Assembly: GCA_964644845.1 (NCBI GenBank)
Contig: CAZXXS010000056.1
Location: 30,268 to 94,267 of the forward strand
Origin: Geothermovivens sp964644845
GTDB lineage: Bacteria > Zhuqueibacterota > Zhuqueibacteria > Oleimicrobiales > Geothermoviventaceae
Direction: 5' to 3'
DNA: 64,000 nucleotides
Shown piece after piece: positions 39,001-48,500 of the stretch. Position numbers and translations under genes: made by a program. The notes under the pieces were generated by a model, which ran no database searches, was not told where the DNA came from, and saw only the letters and a list, made by a program, of their open reading frames with translations. The first letter of the stretch is position 1, and each line of letters starts with the position of its first letter.

Positions 39001-40654
39001 TGCGCTCAAAGAGCGCGACGCAGTGCCACGTTTGATCTTGCACCTCTGGGGTGTTGGGCCGGCTCGCAACGCTGATGTCGAACGCGGGTACGCGTCACTG
39101 GTTTTCTTGAGTCAAGCGCTTGGAAAGGTGCTCGCGGGCCAGACTGTTACGCTTGCGATCCTTGCGGACCGGGTTTTTCGTGTCCTCGGTGGTGAACCTG
39201 TGGAGCCGACGCGCTGGGCGGCGTACGGGCTGAGCAAGGTCATTCGGCAGGAGCTGCCGCATGTCGAGGTGAGGTTTGTGGACGTCGGCGTGAACGGTGC
39301 AAGCGCAGAGGCGGTTACCCGTGTGTTGAGCCAAGCGCCCGGAGGTGAACTGGCTGTGGCGCTGCGAAATAAGCGTCGCTGGTTGCTGGAGGCCCAGGCA
39401 ACGCCTTTGCCACAGGCAGAGGAAGTCCCGGCACTGTTGCGCGAGAAGGGCGTGTACGTGATCACTGGCGGCCTCGGACGAATTGGCTTGCATCTTGCCG
39501 AGCACCTGGCGAAAAAACTGGGTGCGAAATTGGCGCTTCTGGAGCCCTACGATTTTCCGGCCCCTTCGGAGTGGGACACCTGGACAAAAGAACACGACAA
39601 GCAGGACTCGGTGAGTGCTCGCATTTTGCGGTTACGCGGAATTCAGGAAGCTGGTGGAGAGGTGCGCGTCCTGCGCGCAGATGTCAGTCGCTTTGAAGAC
39701 GTGCAAGCAGCTTTGAAAGAGACGAAGGCAGCCTTCGGTCGCGTGGACGGAGTGTTTCACCTGGCCGGGGTTGTAGGAACACAAGCGTTTCGGGCTTTGT
39801 CCGAGATTGGGCCCGAGGACTGGAAGAAACAGTTCGCTCCCAAAGTAGACGGCGCGCTGAACTTAAGCAGCGCCCTGGACGCGCTCGAGTTGCGGCCGGC
39901 TTTCGTGCTTTTGCAGTCCTCGATGGCCTCGGTACTGGGTGGCCTCGGGTTTGGCGTGTACGCGGCTGCGAACGCCGTCCTGGACGGTCTCGCTGCTGCA
40001 AGAGAAGACGAACCAGGTACGCGCTGGCTTGCGGTCGACTGGGACGGCTGGCGCTTTGAAGAAGACGAAGCAGCAAGTGGTCTCGGCGCAGAGGTCGCTC
40101 AACTGGCTGTTGAGCCAGCCGAAGGTTTGGAGGCGTTTGACCGCATTCTGAATCAGCCGGAACTCACAAATGTTCTCGTCTCGACCGGGGATTTGAGCAG
40201 CCGGATCGAGAAATGGTTGCGTCCGGCGGCAAGAGACGAAGAAAGCGAGGCGAAGAAGCCGGTCGCCGGTCTCCACGACCGGCCAGATTTGCCGACCCCC
40301 TACGTGGCGCCCGAGACTGAGCTACACAAGCAGGTGGCTGAGGTGTGGTCGCGCCTCCTGGGCATTTCCACGATTGGAATCCACGATGACTTCTTTGATC
40401 TCGGCGGAAATTCGCTGATGGCCACACAGCTCGTGTCGGAACTGCGAGAAACCTTTCAGGTCGAGCTCCCGCTACGGGATCTTTTCGACGATCCGACGAT
40501 CTCCGGCGTTTGCAAGGTGATCGAAAAAGAACGCGCGGAACAGGCGGGTTCTGAGGTTTCAAAAGTCGCCGAAGCACTGAAGCAGATCGAGAGCCTCTCG
40601 GATGAAGAGGCAAGGCGGCTGCTTGAGGAACTGCGCTCTGGTTCGCCGAAGTAA
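36029..40654 (+). CDS. Type I polyketide synthase module: KS-AT-KR-ACP
   Basis: Adds one malonate unit and reduces the keto group. ATG 36029 follows GGAGG. 1541 residues. KS (~10-435) has Cys180 in QTACSTSLVAVH, ETHGTGTVLGDP and SVKTNIGHLDAAAG. AT (~532-840) has Ser631 in GHSIGEY and HAFHS from 730, so malonyl-CoA is expected. KR (~1140-1350) has the NADPH loop ITGGLGRIG and a complete catalytic set Ser1298, Tyr1311 and Asn1315. The LDD motif of B-type reductases is absent (LAGVVGTQ) and so is the A-type Trp, so stereochemistry cannot be predicted. The carrier is PCP-like (LGGNSLMAT, Ser1462). Following a Tyr-type module it should produce a 4-amino-3-hydroxy acid of statine type. The C-terminus ends IESLSDEEARRLLEEL, probably a docking helix for the next protein. 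Confidence 0.96.
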   Translation: MEETQDRLDVAIVGMAGVFPGARNVREFWKLLRNGVEAVTFFTEEELIEAGVDPTLVRDPNYVKARAIIEDEDKFDAGFFDLPPREVEMMDPQHRLFLQTAWHALEDAGYDPDRYDGLIGLFGGVSMNTYLFSFLTSGRGRITSAEGYQLSIGNDKDFLTTRVSYKLNLKGPSVAVQTACSTSLVAVHLAYQSLLDYTCDMALAGGVSITIPQKQGYYYQEGMILSKDGHCRAFDHRASGTISGNGVGIVVLKRLEDALRDGDHIYAVIRGSAINNDGSDRVGYTAPSVNGQANVIASALAVADVDPETVTYVETHGTGTVLGDPIEIAALTQVYREHTDKKQYCAVGSVKTNIGHLDAAAGVAGLIKAALALEHGQIPPSLNFEKPNPKIDFENSPFFVNTELRDWDVPPGVPRRAGVSSFGIGGTNVHVVLEEAPKQASDATGRPANLLLLSAKSQGSLDRATADLAEHLKEWSGLNLHDVAYTLQVGRKHFNVRRAVVASDLNVAAQKLADLDPKTVLSSSLPKDFEAPPVAFMFSGQGSQYVNMGRRLYEIEPVFRAELDRCFELVASQTGLDLKGVVFASPGEAEEAARQLNRTEVTQPALFAIEYALARLWMHWGLSPAAMVGHSIGEYVAATLAGVFGLEDALRVVVERGRLMQQLPPGAMLSVPLGEADVQRYLTDDVALAAVNSTTNVVLSGPFEAIERVEKALTADGVQYRRLHTSHAFHSSMMDPVLSNFTEVVSGVRLNEPKLPYLSNTTGTWIRKEEATDPAYYARHLRSTVRFADNVYELLQDSRLVLLEVGPGTVLATLARRHAANSLGRTILASLPHPKDASDEYTFLLRTLARLWLAGVEVDWQRFYEGERRLRVPLPGYAFERNRYWMGTTRPVAGAVGEQGVAKRKDVGDWFYQFAWREEKAARFGETGLATSGVVLFFDDGSELGRALEERLRSDGATIFRVQAGKQFATQADGLFEIRPDEASDYQNLLRALKERDAVPRLILHLWGVGPARNADVERGYASLVFLSQALGKVLAGQTVTLAILADRVFRVLGGEPVEPTRWAAYGLSKVIRQELPHVEVRFVDVGVNGASAEAVTRVLSQAPGGELAVALRNKRRWLLEAQATPLPQAEEVPALLREKGVYVITGGLGRIGLHLAEHLAKKLGAKLALLEPYDFPAPSEWDTWTKEHDKQDSVSARILRLRGIQEAGGEVRVLRADVSRFEDVQAALKETKAAFGRVDGVFHLAGVVGTQAFRALSEIGPEDWKKQFAPKVDGALNLSSALDALELRPAFVLLQSSMASVLGGLGFGVYAAANAVLDGLAAAREDEPGTRWLAVDWDGWRFEEDEAASGLGAEVAQLAVEPAEGLEAFDRILNQPELTNVLVSTGDLSSRIEKWLRPAARDEESEAKKPVAGLHDRPDLPTPYVAPETELHKQVAEVWSRLLGISTIGIHDDFFDLGGNSLMATQLVSELRETFQVELPLRDLFDDPTISGVCKVIEKERAEQAGSEVSKVAEALKQIESLSDEEARRLLEELRSGSPK

Positions 40655-40767
40655 GACCTCGTGGTGAAGCAGGTGAGCGGGAAAGCGCGGGTTGGCGTGG
40701 GCATCCGAACAGATCCGTGTGCTACGCCGGACAGTCTGAACCGTGGTAGGGCAACGAACGGAGGCAG

Positions 40768-43700
40768 ATGAATCTCTACAAGGAAATAGCTACGCTTTCT
40801 CCTGAAAAACGTGAGCTGCTTGAGGCCATGCTGGCTGAGCAGGGCGTCGATCTCTCGGAAGTCGTGATCGTGCCCGTTCCTCGTGATGGCCGCAAGCTGC
40901 CGCTTTCGTTCGCACAGCAGCGACTGTGGTTTCTGGACAGGTTGCAGCCGGAAAGTCCGCTCTACAACATCCCGGCTGCACTAAGGTTGCGGGGAAAGCT
41001 GGATCTACAGGCACTGGAGAAAAGCTTTGAGCTGATCGTTCGGCGCCACGAGATTTTGCGCACCACCTTCGAGGAGGAGGGCGGTGAGCCCTACCAGGTG
41101 GTCACAGACGATGTCAAAATCCCGATCTCGGTTGTCGACCTTCGGGACATTCCCGATGCCCAGGTTGAAGCCGAGTTGCATCGGCTCGCGGTCGAAGACT
41201 CGTTGCGGCCGTTCAATCTCAGAAAAGGGCCTTTGATCCGGGTGCGCTTGCTCCGGTTTCGTGAGGACGACCACGGTTTGCTGGTCACGATGCACCACAT
41301 CGTCAGCGACAACTGGTCGACCGGGCTGTTCGTCAAGGAATTCATGTCCACCTACACGGCCATCGTTTCGGGGCGGGATCCGGAGTTGCCCGAATTGGTG
41401 GTGCAGTACGCGGACTACGCCGCTTGGCAGCGGAAGTGGCTGCGTGGAAAAACACTCGAGAAACAGCTCAACTACTGGCGCGAGCAACTCGCAGGTATCC
41501 CGCCGGTCATCGATCTGCCTTTGGACAAACCGCGTCCGGGTTTCCAGACGTACAACGGCAGTTTCGAGCTGTTCGAAATTCCGGCTGCTCTGGCCGACCG
41601 GTTGCGCGGGTTGAGCCGCCGCGAAGACGTGACCCTGTTCATGACGCTACTCGCCGCTTTCTTTGCGCTCCTGCACCGTTACGCCGGCCAGGACGACATC
41701 TGTGTGGGCTCGCCCATTGCCAATCGCAACCGGAAAGAAACGGAGAACCTGATCGGTTTCTTCGTGAACACCCTGGTCTTGCGTGCCAACTTGAGCGGTA
41801 ATCCGAGGTTCACCGAGCTCCTGCAGCAGGTGAAGGAAACTACCCTTGGGGCCTACGCGCACCAGGATTTGCCGTTCGAAATGCTGGTGGAGGAGCTACA
41901 CCCCGAGCGCAACATGAGCCATTCGCCGCTCTTCCAGGTGATGTTTGTGATGAACAACGCACCAGTGGACAGGCTGGAACTGCCGGGTCTGGAAATCTCC
42001 GTCCTGGACGTCGACAACGGCACAGCCAAATTCGATTTGATCCTGAACGTCACCGAGCTGGGGCAGGGAGCACTGCAGTGTAAGCTCGAGTACAACACGG
42101 ATCTGTTCCTCCGGTCGAGTGTTCAGCGGTTGGCGAGGCACTACCTCGAAGTGCTGGAGCAGGTGGTTGAAAGCCCCTCACTGAGAGTAGGGGAAATCGA
42201 TTTGCTGACGCCGGAGGAGCGGAAACTTGTCCTGGGAGAGTGGAGTCGATCCGGGGCGTCGGTTGCTGCACAGGGAACGGTGGTTGACCTGTTCCAGGCA
42301 CGTGCACGTGAGACGCCGGAGAAAGTTGCCTTGCGTTTGGACGGCGAGCCGGACTTCACGTACGCCCAACTGGACAAGCTTTCGGGCAAGTTGGCGGCTT
42401 ACCTGCAACGGCGGGGCCTGAGGACTGGTCAGGCCGTGGCCCTGGGTCTTCGACGTAGTTCGCGCTCGGTAGTTGCACTCCTGGCGGTACTCAAAGCGGG
42501 CGGAGTTGCCGTGCCGCTCGATCCCAGCTACCCGCGGGAGCGTCTGGATTTCATGATCTCGGATTCGGACGCGCGTTTTCTGCTCGTGGACAACGAAGAC
42601 GACAGCACCGTCGGAATTTCTGCTGCTCAGGGCGAAAGAATCGCGCTGAACGTCGTTTGGCCGGAGATTCTCGAACAGGACGAAACCAGTCTGCAGGTAA
42701 CGACGGCACGCGAAGCCCCGGCGTACGTGATCTACACGTCTGGGTCTACAGGGCGTCCCAAGGGTGTCGTGGTACAGCACGGACCCTTTGCAGATCACTT
42801 GCTCGACGTGGGGCAACACTACGAACTGGTGCCAGGCGACCTAGTGCTGCAGTTCGCGGCGCTGAATTTCGACGCCGGACTGGAACAGCTGTTCGCGCCC
42901 CTTGTTGCTGGCGCCACCGTTTGCATGCGCGGCGACGACATCTGGGATGCCTACCAGTTCGCCACGAAGATTGGCGAGTGGGGACTGACCGTCATCAATC
43001 CGCCCACCAGCTACTTTGCCCACGTTCTGCAGGAATGGGTGAAGCGGCCAGGCATGCTTCCCGAAAACAGAGTTCGACTGGTGATCGTAGGCGGTGACGT
43101 GTTCAGGAAAGAAGCGGTCAAACTGCTGCAACAAACGCGTCTGGCGAGTGCGAGGGTGCTGAACGCTTACGGGCCCACGGAGGCGGTGATCACCGCAACG
43201 ACCTACCAGGTGAGCGGCGAACCAACCGGCGCCAGCGTGCCGATCGGTCGGCCGAGAGCTAACCGGCGCGTGTTCGTGCTTGACAAGTACGGGAAGCCCG
43301 TACCACCGGGGCTGCCGGGCGAGCTCTACATTGCGGGAACGAATTTGGCCCAGGGCTACCTGAACCGACCGGAATTGACCCGTGACCGCTTTGCGCAACG
43401 TCAGTTTGGCGATGAGACATTGCGAGCGTACCGGACAGGCGATCGGGTTCGTTTTCTGGAGGACGGTTCGCTGGAGTTCCTTGGGCGTGTGGATTTCCAG
43501 GTCAAGATCCGTGGCTTCCGCGTTGAGTTGGGTGAGATCGAGTCGGCCATGGAGGCAGTGGACGGTGTGTCGCGCGCCGCTGTGAAGGTGTTCACGCGCG
43601 AGAACGGTGACAAAACACTGGTCGGGTATTTTGAACCTCGATCTGACGTGAAATTGACCGAGAGTGAACTTCGGCGGGAGCTGAAAACGACGCTTCCCGA

Positions 43701-45465
43701 CTACATGGTGCCGTCTCTTTTCGTTCGCCTGGAAAAGATGCCGCTTACCCCGGGCGGCAAGGTTGACCGCCAGGCTCTGCCTACGCCGGATCTCTCCAGA
43801 GCGTGCGCCTCGACGGAGTACGTGCCGCCGCGTACGCCAACGGAGGAAAAACTGGCGGAAATCATCCGGGGGGTGCTCGGTGTGGAACGGGTCGGCGTGC
43901 TCGACAACTTTTTCGAACTGGGTGGACACTCGATGATGGCCACGCAAGTGGTCAGTCGCATTCGCGAAGAGTTCGGCGTGGAGGTGCCGCTGCGGACGCT
44001 TTTCGAACACCCGACGATTGAAGAGATCACCCGGGAAATTGCGCTGCTCCAGGCGGAGAATGTGGGCGACGAGGAACTGGAAGCCCTCCTTGCCGAGTTG
44101 GACGACCTCTCTGATGAAGAGGCCCGCGCGCTGCTGGCAAGTGGGACGGAAACCGAGCAGGCGCCGGACGACGGGCGCGGCGAAAACAACGATGGCACAA
44201 ACGGAAAACCGAAAAACGCTCTGGAAGCTTTCCTGCTCGACTTGTGGAAGGAAACCCTGGGTGTAGACGACCTCGGTGTGGAAGACGATTTCTTCGCTAA
44301 AGGTGGTGACGAGGAAAAGGCCGCCAGGTTGGTGCAACGGCTGGAGACTGAGTTCCAGGAGAAGGCTCCTCCTGGTGTGCTGCTGCAGGCACCGACGGTG
44401 GCCAAATTTGCCAGTTTCATGGCGGAGTACTACCCGGAGCTGGTGGCGTCGAGATTTGGTGAGGTGAGTAGCACAGACGACTGTGCTGCTGACCGCTGGA
44501 AGGCCGTGGCGGCGGGGCCGGACGTAACGGAGGAGCACGTGTCGCGCATCCGGCAAATTGTGGTGCCCTACAAAATGGACCCTGACTTCGCGCGGCGCAG
44601 GAATCCGGCAGCGGTTTTTGTGCTTTCGCCGCCTCGCTCCGGTTCAACGCTACTCCGAGTCATGCTGGCTGGAAGTCCGAGGCTGTTTGCGCCTCCAGAG
44701 ATGGACCTTCTTTCTTTCAACACGCTGCGCGAGCGAAAGGCTTTCTACGAGGCTGCAGGCCTGTGGATGTGGCTGGAGGTTGTGCCCCAGGTCTTGATGG
44801 AGGTACACGGCTGCAGCCTGGAGGAGGCCAGGGAAATCGAGGAGGCCTACCTGCTGCAGAATCTGAGTACACACGACTTTTACCACCGTCTACAGCTCGA
44901 CATCGGCGACCGCCTTCTGGTTGACAAGACGCCTTCTTACTCGATTGACAGGAACATCCTGGAGAGGGCAGAAGCGACTTTTGAGCAGCCGCTCTACATT
45001 CACCTGGTTAGGCATCCCTACGCCACGATCTACTCGTTTGTCGAAGCCAGGCTGGACGAGCACTTCTTCAAGTTCGAGCATTCGTTCACGCGCCGCCAGC
45101 TGGCCGAACTGGTGTGGTTGGTCAGTCACCAGAACATTTTGGCTTTCTTGGCTGATGTTCCAGAAGATCGCCAACTGCGCGTGTACTACGAAGACCTGGT
45201 TCAGCAGCCGGAACGCGAGATGCGTCGAGTCGCCGAGTTCCTGAAGGTGCCATTTGAGGAAGCGATGGTAAAGCCTTACGACGGGAACGGGCGAATGACC
45301 CACGGCCTCAACCGGGCTGGGCAGATGGTTGGCGATTTCAAGTTCTACCTGCACCGAAGAATTGATCCGGCCTCGGCGACGCGCTGGAGGAAATTTCACT
45401 GTCGGGACTTTCTGTCACCCCTGGCGAGAAACGTAGCACGGGAACTGGGGTACGAACTGGATTGA
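40768..45465 (+). CDS. NRPS module with C-terminal sulfotransferase: C-A-PCP-PCP*-ST
   Basis: ATG 40768 follows GGAGG. 1565 residues. The N-terminal helix KEIATLSPEKRELLEAML precedes the C domain (~47-480; HHIVSDNWS, His176-177, where the usual final Gly is Asn). A domain (~510-1010): YTSGSTGRPKG near 656; pocket code read as DAEIIGAITK, for which I know no match. PCP1 has Ser1055 (LGGHSMMAT). Next comes a helix LDDLSDEEARALL that normally ends such proteins, a ~45-residue acidic/Asn-rich linker, and a second carrier-like domain (~1150-1215) reading FFAKGGDEEKAARLV: Glu1182 replaces the phosphopantetheine Ser. Residues ~1275-1560 are a PAPS-dependent sulfotransferase with the 5'-phosphosulfate loop SPPRSGSTLL and the 3'-phosphate motif RHPYATIYSF (Arg, and Ser eight residues later). 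Which group is sulfated is unknown. No domain follows. Confidence 0.94.
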   Translation: MNLYKEIATLSPEKRELLEAMLAEQGVDLSEVVIVPVPRDGRKLPLSFAQQRLWFLDRLQPESPLYNIPAALRLRGKLDLQALEKSFELIVRRHEILRTTFEEEGGEPYQVVTDDVKIPISVVDLRDIPDAQVEAELHRLAVEDSLRPFNLRKGPLIRVRLLRFREDDHGLLVTMHHIVSDNWSTGLFVKEFMSTYTAIVSGRDPELPELVVQYADYAAWQRKWLRGKTLEKQLNYWREQLAGIPPVIDLPLDKPRPGFQTYNGSFELFEIPAALADRLRGLSRREDVTLFMTLLAAFFALLHRYAGQDDICVGSPIANRNRKETENLIGFFVNTLVLRANLSGNPRFTELLQQVKETTLGAYAHQDLPFEMLVEELHPERNMSHSPLFQVMFVMNNAPVDRLELPGLEISVLDVDNGTAKFDLILNVTELGQGALQCKLEYNTDLFLRSSVQRLARHYLEVLEQVVESPSLRVGEIDLLTPEERKLVLGEWSRSGASVAAQGTVVDLFQARARETPEKVALRLDGEPDFTYAQLDKLSGKLAAYLQRRGLRTGQAVALGLRRSSRSVVALLAVLKAGGVAVPLDPSYPRERLDFMISDSDARFLLVDNEDDSTVGISAAQGERIALNVVWPEILEQDETSLQVTTAREAPAYVIYTSGSTGRPKGVVVQHGPFADHLLDVGQHYELVPGDLVLQFAALNFDAGLEQLFAPLVAGATVCMRGDDIWDAYQFATKIGEWGLTVINPPTSYFAHVLQEWVKRPGMLPENRVRLVIVGGDVFRKEAVKLLQQTRLASARVLNAYGPTEAVITATTYQVSGEPTGASVPIGRPRANRRVFVLDKYGKPVPPGLPGELYIAGTNLAQGYLNRPELTRDRFAQRQFGDETLRAYRTGDRVRFLEDGSLEFLGRVDFQVKIRGFRVELGEIESAMEAVDGVSRAAVKVFTRENGDKTLVGYFEPRSDVKLTESELRRELKTTLPDYMVPSLFVRLEKMPLTPGGKVDRQALPTPDLSRACASTEYVPPRTPTEEKLAEIIRGVLGVERVGVLDNFFELGGHSMMATQVVSRIREEFGVEVPLRTLFEHPTIEEITREIALLQAENVGDEELEALLAELDDLSDEEARALLASGTETEQAPDDGRGENNDGTNGKPKNALEAFLLDLWKETLGVDDLGVEDDFFAKGGDEEKAARLVQRLETEFQEKAPPGVLLQAPTVAKFASFMAEYYPELVASRFGEVSSTDDCAADRWKAVAAGPDVTEEHVSRIRQIVVPYKMDPDFARRRNPAAVFVLSPPRSGSTLLRVMLAGSPRLFAPPEMDLLSFNTLRERKAFYEAAGLWMWLEVVPQVLMEVHGCSLEEAREIEEAYLLQNLSTHDFYHRLQLDIGDRLLVDKTPSYSIDRNILERAEATFEQPLYIHLVRHPYATIYSFVEARLDEHFFKFEHSFTRRQLAELVWLVSHQNILAFLADVPEDRQLRVYYEDLVQQPEREMRRVAEFLKVPFEEAMVKPYDGNGRMTHGLNRAGQMVGDFKFYLHRRIDPASATRWRKFHCRDFLSPLARNVARELGYELD

Positions 45466-45509
45466 TGAGACGCACGAAGGGAACCGATTGAAAAACGGGA
45501 GCAGACTGC

Positions 45510-48500
45510 ATGGCGGGTCTTGAGGCACGCTTAGCCGGACTTTCGCCGGAGAAGCGGGAGCTGCTGCTGGCCAAATTGCGCCAGAAGCAGGGTCAGAGGC
45601 CAAAGGCCGGAATCCCCGTCCGGGAGGACAGGGCCTCTTACCCGATGACCGAGGCGCAGCGTGGATTCTGGGTGTTGGAGCGACTCAACCCGGGGCTGGG
45701 CGTCAACAACATCCCGGCCGTTGTACGCCTGCGCGGTAGCCTCGACGTTGGAGCGTTGCGCCGTGCCCTGGAGTTCGTCGTGCAGCGGCACGAGGTTCTG
45801 CGGGCCGGTTTTCGCGCTGGACCGGACGGAAATCCAGTCCAGTTCGTGCGCGAGACCGTGTCCGTCGAGCTCCCAGTGTTCCCGGTGAATCCCACGGACG
45901 GCAGGTCAGCGGAAGAGGAGGCCCTGGCGTTTGTGGCTAAGGCTGCGACCAGGCCTTTTGACCTGGCCGAGGACCTGCTTGTTCGCCCTTTTCTTGTGAA
46001 GGTAGGCCCAAACGAACATCTGCTTTCGGTCACCTTTCATCACATCATCGCGGATGCCTGGTCGGTCGGTGTGTTCGTACGAGACCTGGTTGCTGCGTAC
46101 CAGGCATTTGTGCAGGGGCGGGAGCCAGCGCTGCAACCGCTGCCGATCCAGTACTTCGATTTCGCTGCCTGGCACGAGAAATTCCTGAGGAGTCCTGACG
46201 GACAACGACAGCTGGATTTCTGGCTCAGGGAGCTCGGTAACACAGACGAGTATTTGAATCTGCCAACGGACAAGCCCAAGGGGCCGAAAACATCTTACCG
46301 GGGCGATCACATCCCGTTCGGTCTTGGACGGGATCTGAGCGAACGAGTGCTGGCCTTTTGCAGGGAACGGCAGATCACGCCGTACGTCTTCCTGCTTTCT
46401 ACCTACATGCTCCTTCTGGCGAAGTACGCAAACCAGGACGTGGTACGGGTCGGGTCACCTGTGGCAAATCGTGAGAAACCCGAGCTTCGCGATCTGATCG
46501 GGCTCTTCATCAATCTCGCTGTTTTGCGTAGCGACCTTTCGGACAACCCTTCGTTTGACGGCTTGGTTCAGCGTACTCGCAAAACCGTCCTCGAAGCTTT
46601 CGACCATTCCGGTGTTCCCGTCGAGGTGTTGATCGAGAAACTCTACCCCAGGCGCCGTTCGGGCGAAAATCCGCTGGCCCAGGTCTTGTTCGATTTCCAG
46701 GATGCACCGCTGAGACGGACGCGGGTGGCGGGTCTCGAGGTAGAGCCTGTGCCACTGGAGTCCGGGACGGTCAAGTACGATCTCGTTCTGTCGGTCAGCG
46801 TCGACGACGAAGGGGTCAACGCAGTTTTTGGCTACCGCACGGATCTGTTCGAGGAAACAACGATCCGTGCTCTGATTGGCCACTACGTTACCCTGGTTGA
46901 AAACGCGCTGAGCGCGCCGAAGCGCCCCATCTGGCAGCTACCGATGCTCGCCGAAGCGGAGCGGGAATCCATTCTGGTGAAGTGGAGTTCCGGTGCCAGC
47001 CTGGGAGAGAGGCTGGAAGAGCCCGTTTTTCGTCTCTTCGAAGCCCAGGTGGACCAAGCCCCAGACGCTGTGGCCTTGGCGGACTACCGTCCGGCAGAGC
47101 AAGAAGGCTGGGGGGAAGAACTGACGTACGGAGAGCTGGAAGCCAGGGCGAACCGTCTGGCAAACTTCCTGATTCACTCCGGAGTGCGACCGGAGCGGAT
47201 CGTTGGACTGTCTCTGGACCGTTCCCCGGATCTTTTTGTGGGCCTGCTGGGGATTCTGAAGTCCGGTGCAGCCTACCTGCCACTCGATCCGAGCTACCCA
47301 GCTGAAAGGCTGAAGTACATGATCAAAGACTCGGGCGTTCAGGTTGTGGTTACCCAGTCTCGCTACGTCGAGATGTTCGCGAGCTCGGGTGTACAAACCA
47401 TTTGCCTGGACGACGACGCCAGTCCGGTCCGGAACGAGTCCGCTGTGCGGCCCGACGTCCACGTGGACCTGGACAACCTGGCGTACCTAATTTACACGTC
47501 GGGTTCCACCGGCAAGCCGAAAGCTGTGATGGCCACACACAGAGGGCTAGTTAATCACGCAAAGGGGACGTGTAGTCTGCACAAATTCGGGCCCGCCGAT
47601 CGCATCTTGCAGTACATTTCGATTAGCTTTGATGCTGCGGGTGAAGAAATCTACCCAGCGCTGACAAGTGGGGCCAGTCTCGTACTGCCCGGGCCTGCAC
47701 AGCAGATGAGTGGTTTCGACCTAATGCGTGTGTTGGAGCAGGCTAAAGTTACGGTTCTCCACGTTCCTGTGCCGGTGTGGCATTACTTCGTGGATTTCCT
47801 TGAGGAACAGGATCTGAACCTGCCGGATTCGATTCGACTGGTTCTGGCGGGCGGCGAGCAACCGTCGATCGCCACTCTCAGAAAGGCAGCGCGCCGAAGC
47901 AAACGCAACGTGCGCTTTGTGAACCTTTACGGTCCTACAGAGACGACGATTGCCTGCAATTACTGTGAAATCCCGCTCTCGGAGGATCTGCGTTTTGAAT
48001 ACGATCTGGTACCGATCGGTCGTCCGCTGCCCAACGTAAACGTGTACGTGCTGGATCGCGCCTTGGAGCCGGTGCCACGCGGTGTGCTCGGGGAGATTTA
48101 CATCGGCGGAACCGGTGTCACACGCGGGTACATGAATCGTCCGGACCTGACGGCCGAACGCTTTGTGCCCGATCCTTTCAATTCCGAAAAAGGTGCACGG
48201 ATGTACAAGTCGGGCGACCTTGGACGTTTCAATTCGAGCGGAGAAGTTGTTTTCGCCGGGCGCACGGACTACCAGATCAAGATCCGCGGTTTCCGGGTTG
48301 AGCTTGGGGAAATCGAGGCGGCTTTGAGCGCCAACGAGGTGGTGCGACAGTGTGCCGTGGTACCGAAGGGGACCAATGCGGGCGAAAAGAAGCTGGTGGC
48401 TTACATCGTTCCAGCAAACGGTCAGCACGACGCTGAACGGCTACGTGAGTACCTCAGGGCGCGCCTCCCGGACTACATGATTCCAGCTCACTTTGTGTTT

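Noticed and set aside
36029..40654. Prediction of ketoreductase stereochemistry.
   Set aside because: Neither the B-type LDD motif nor the A-type Trp is present at the expected places, so no call is made.
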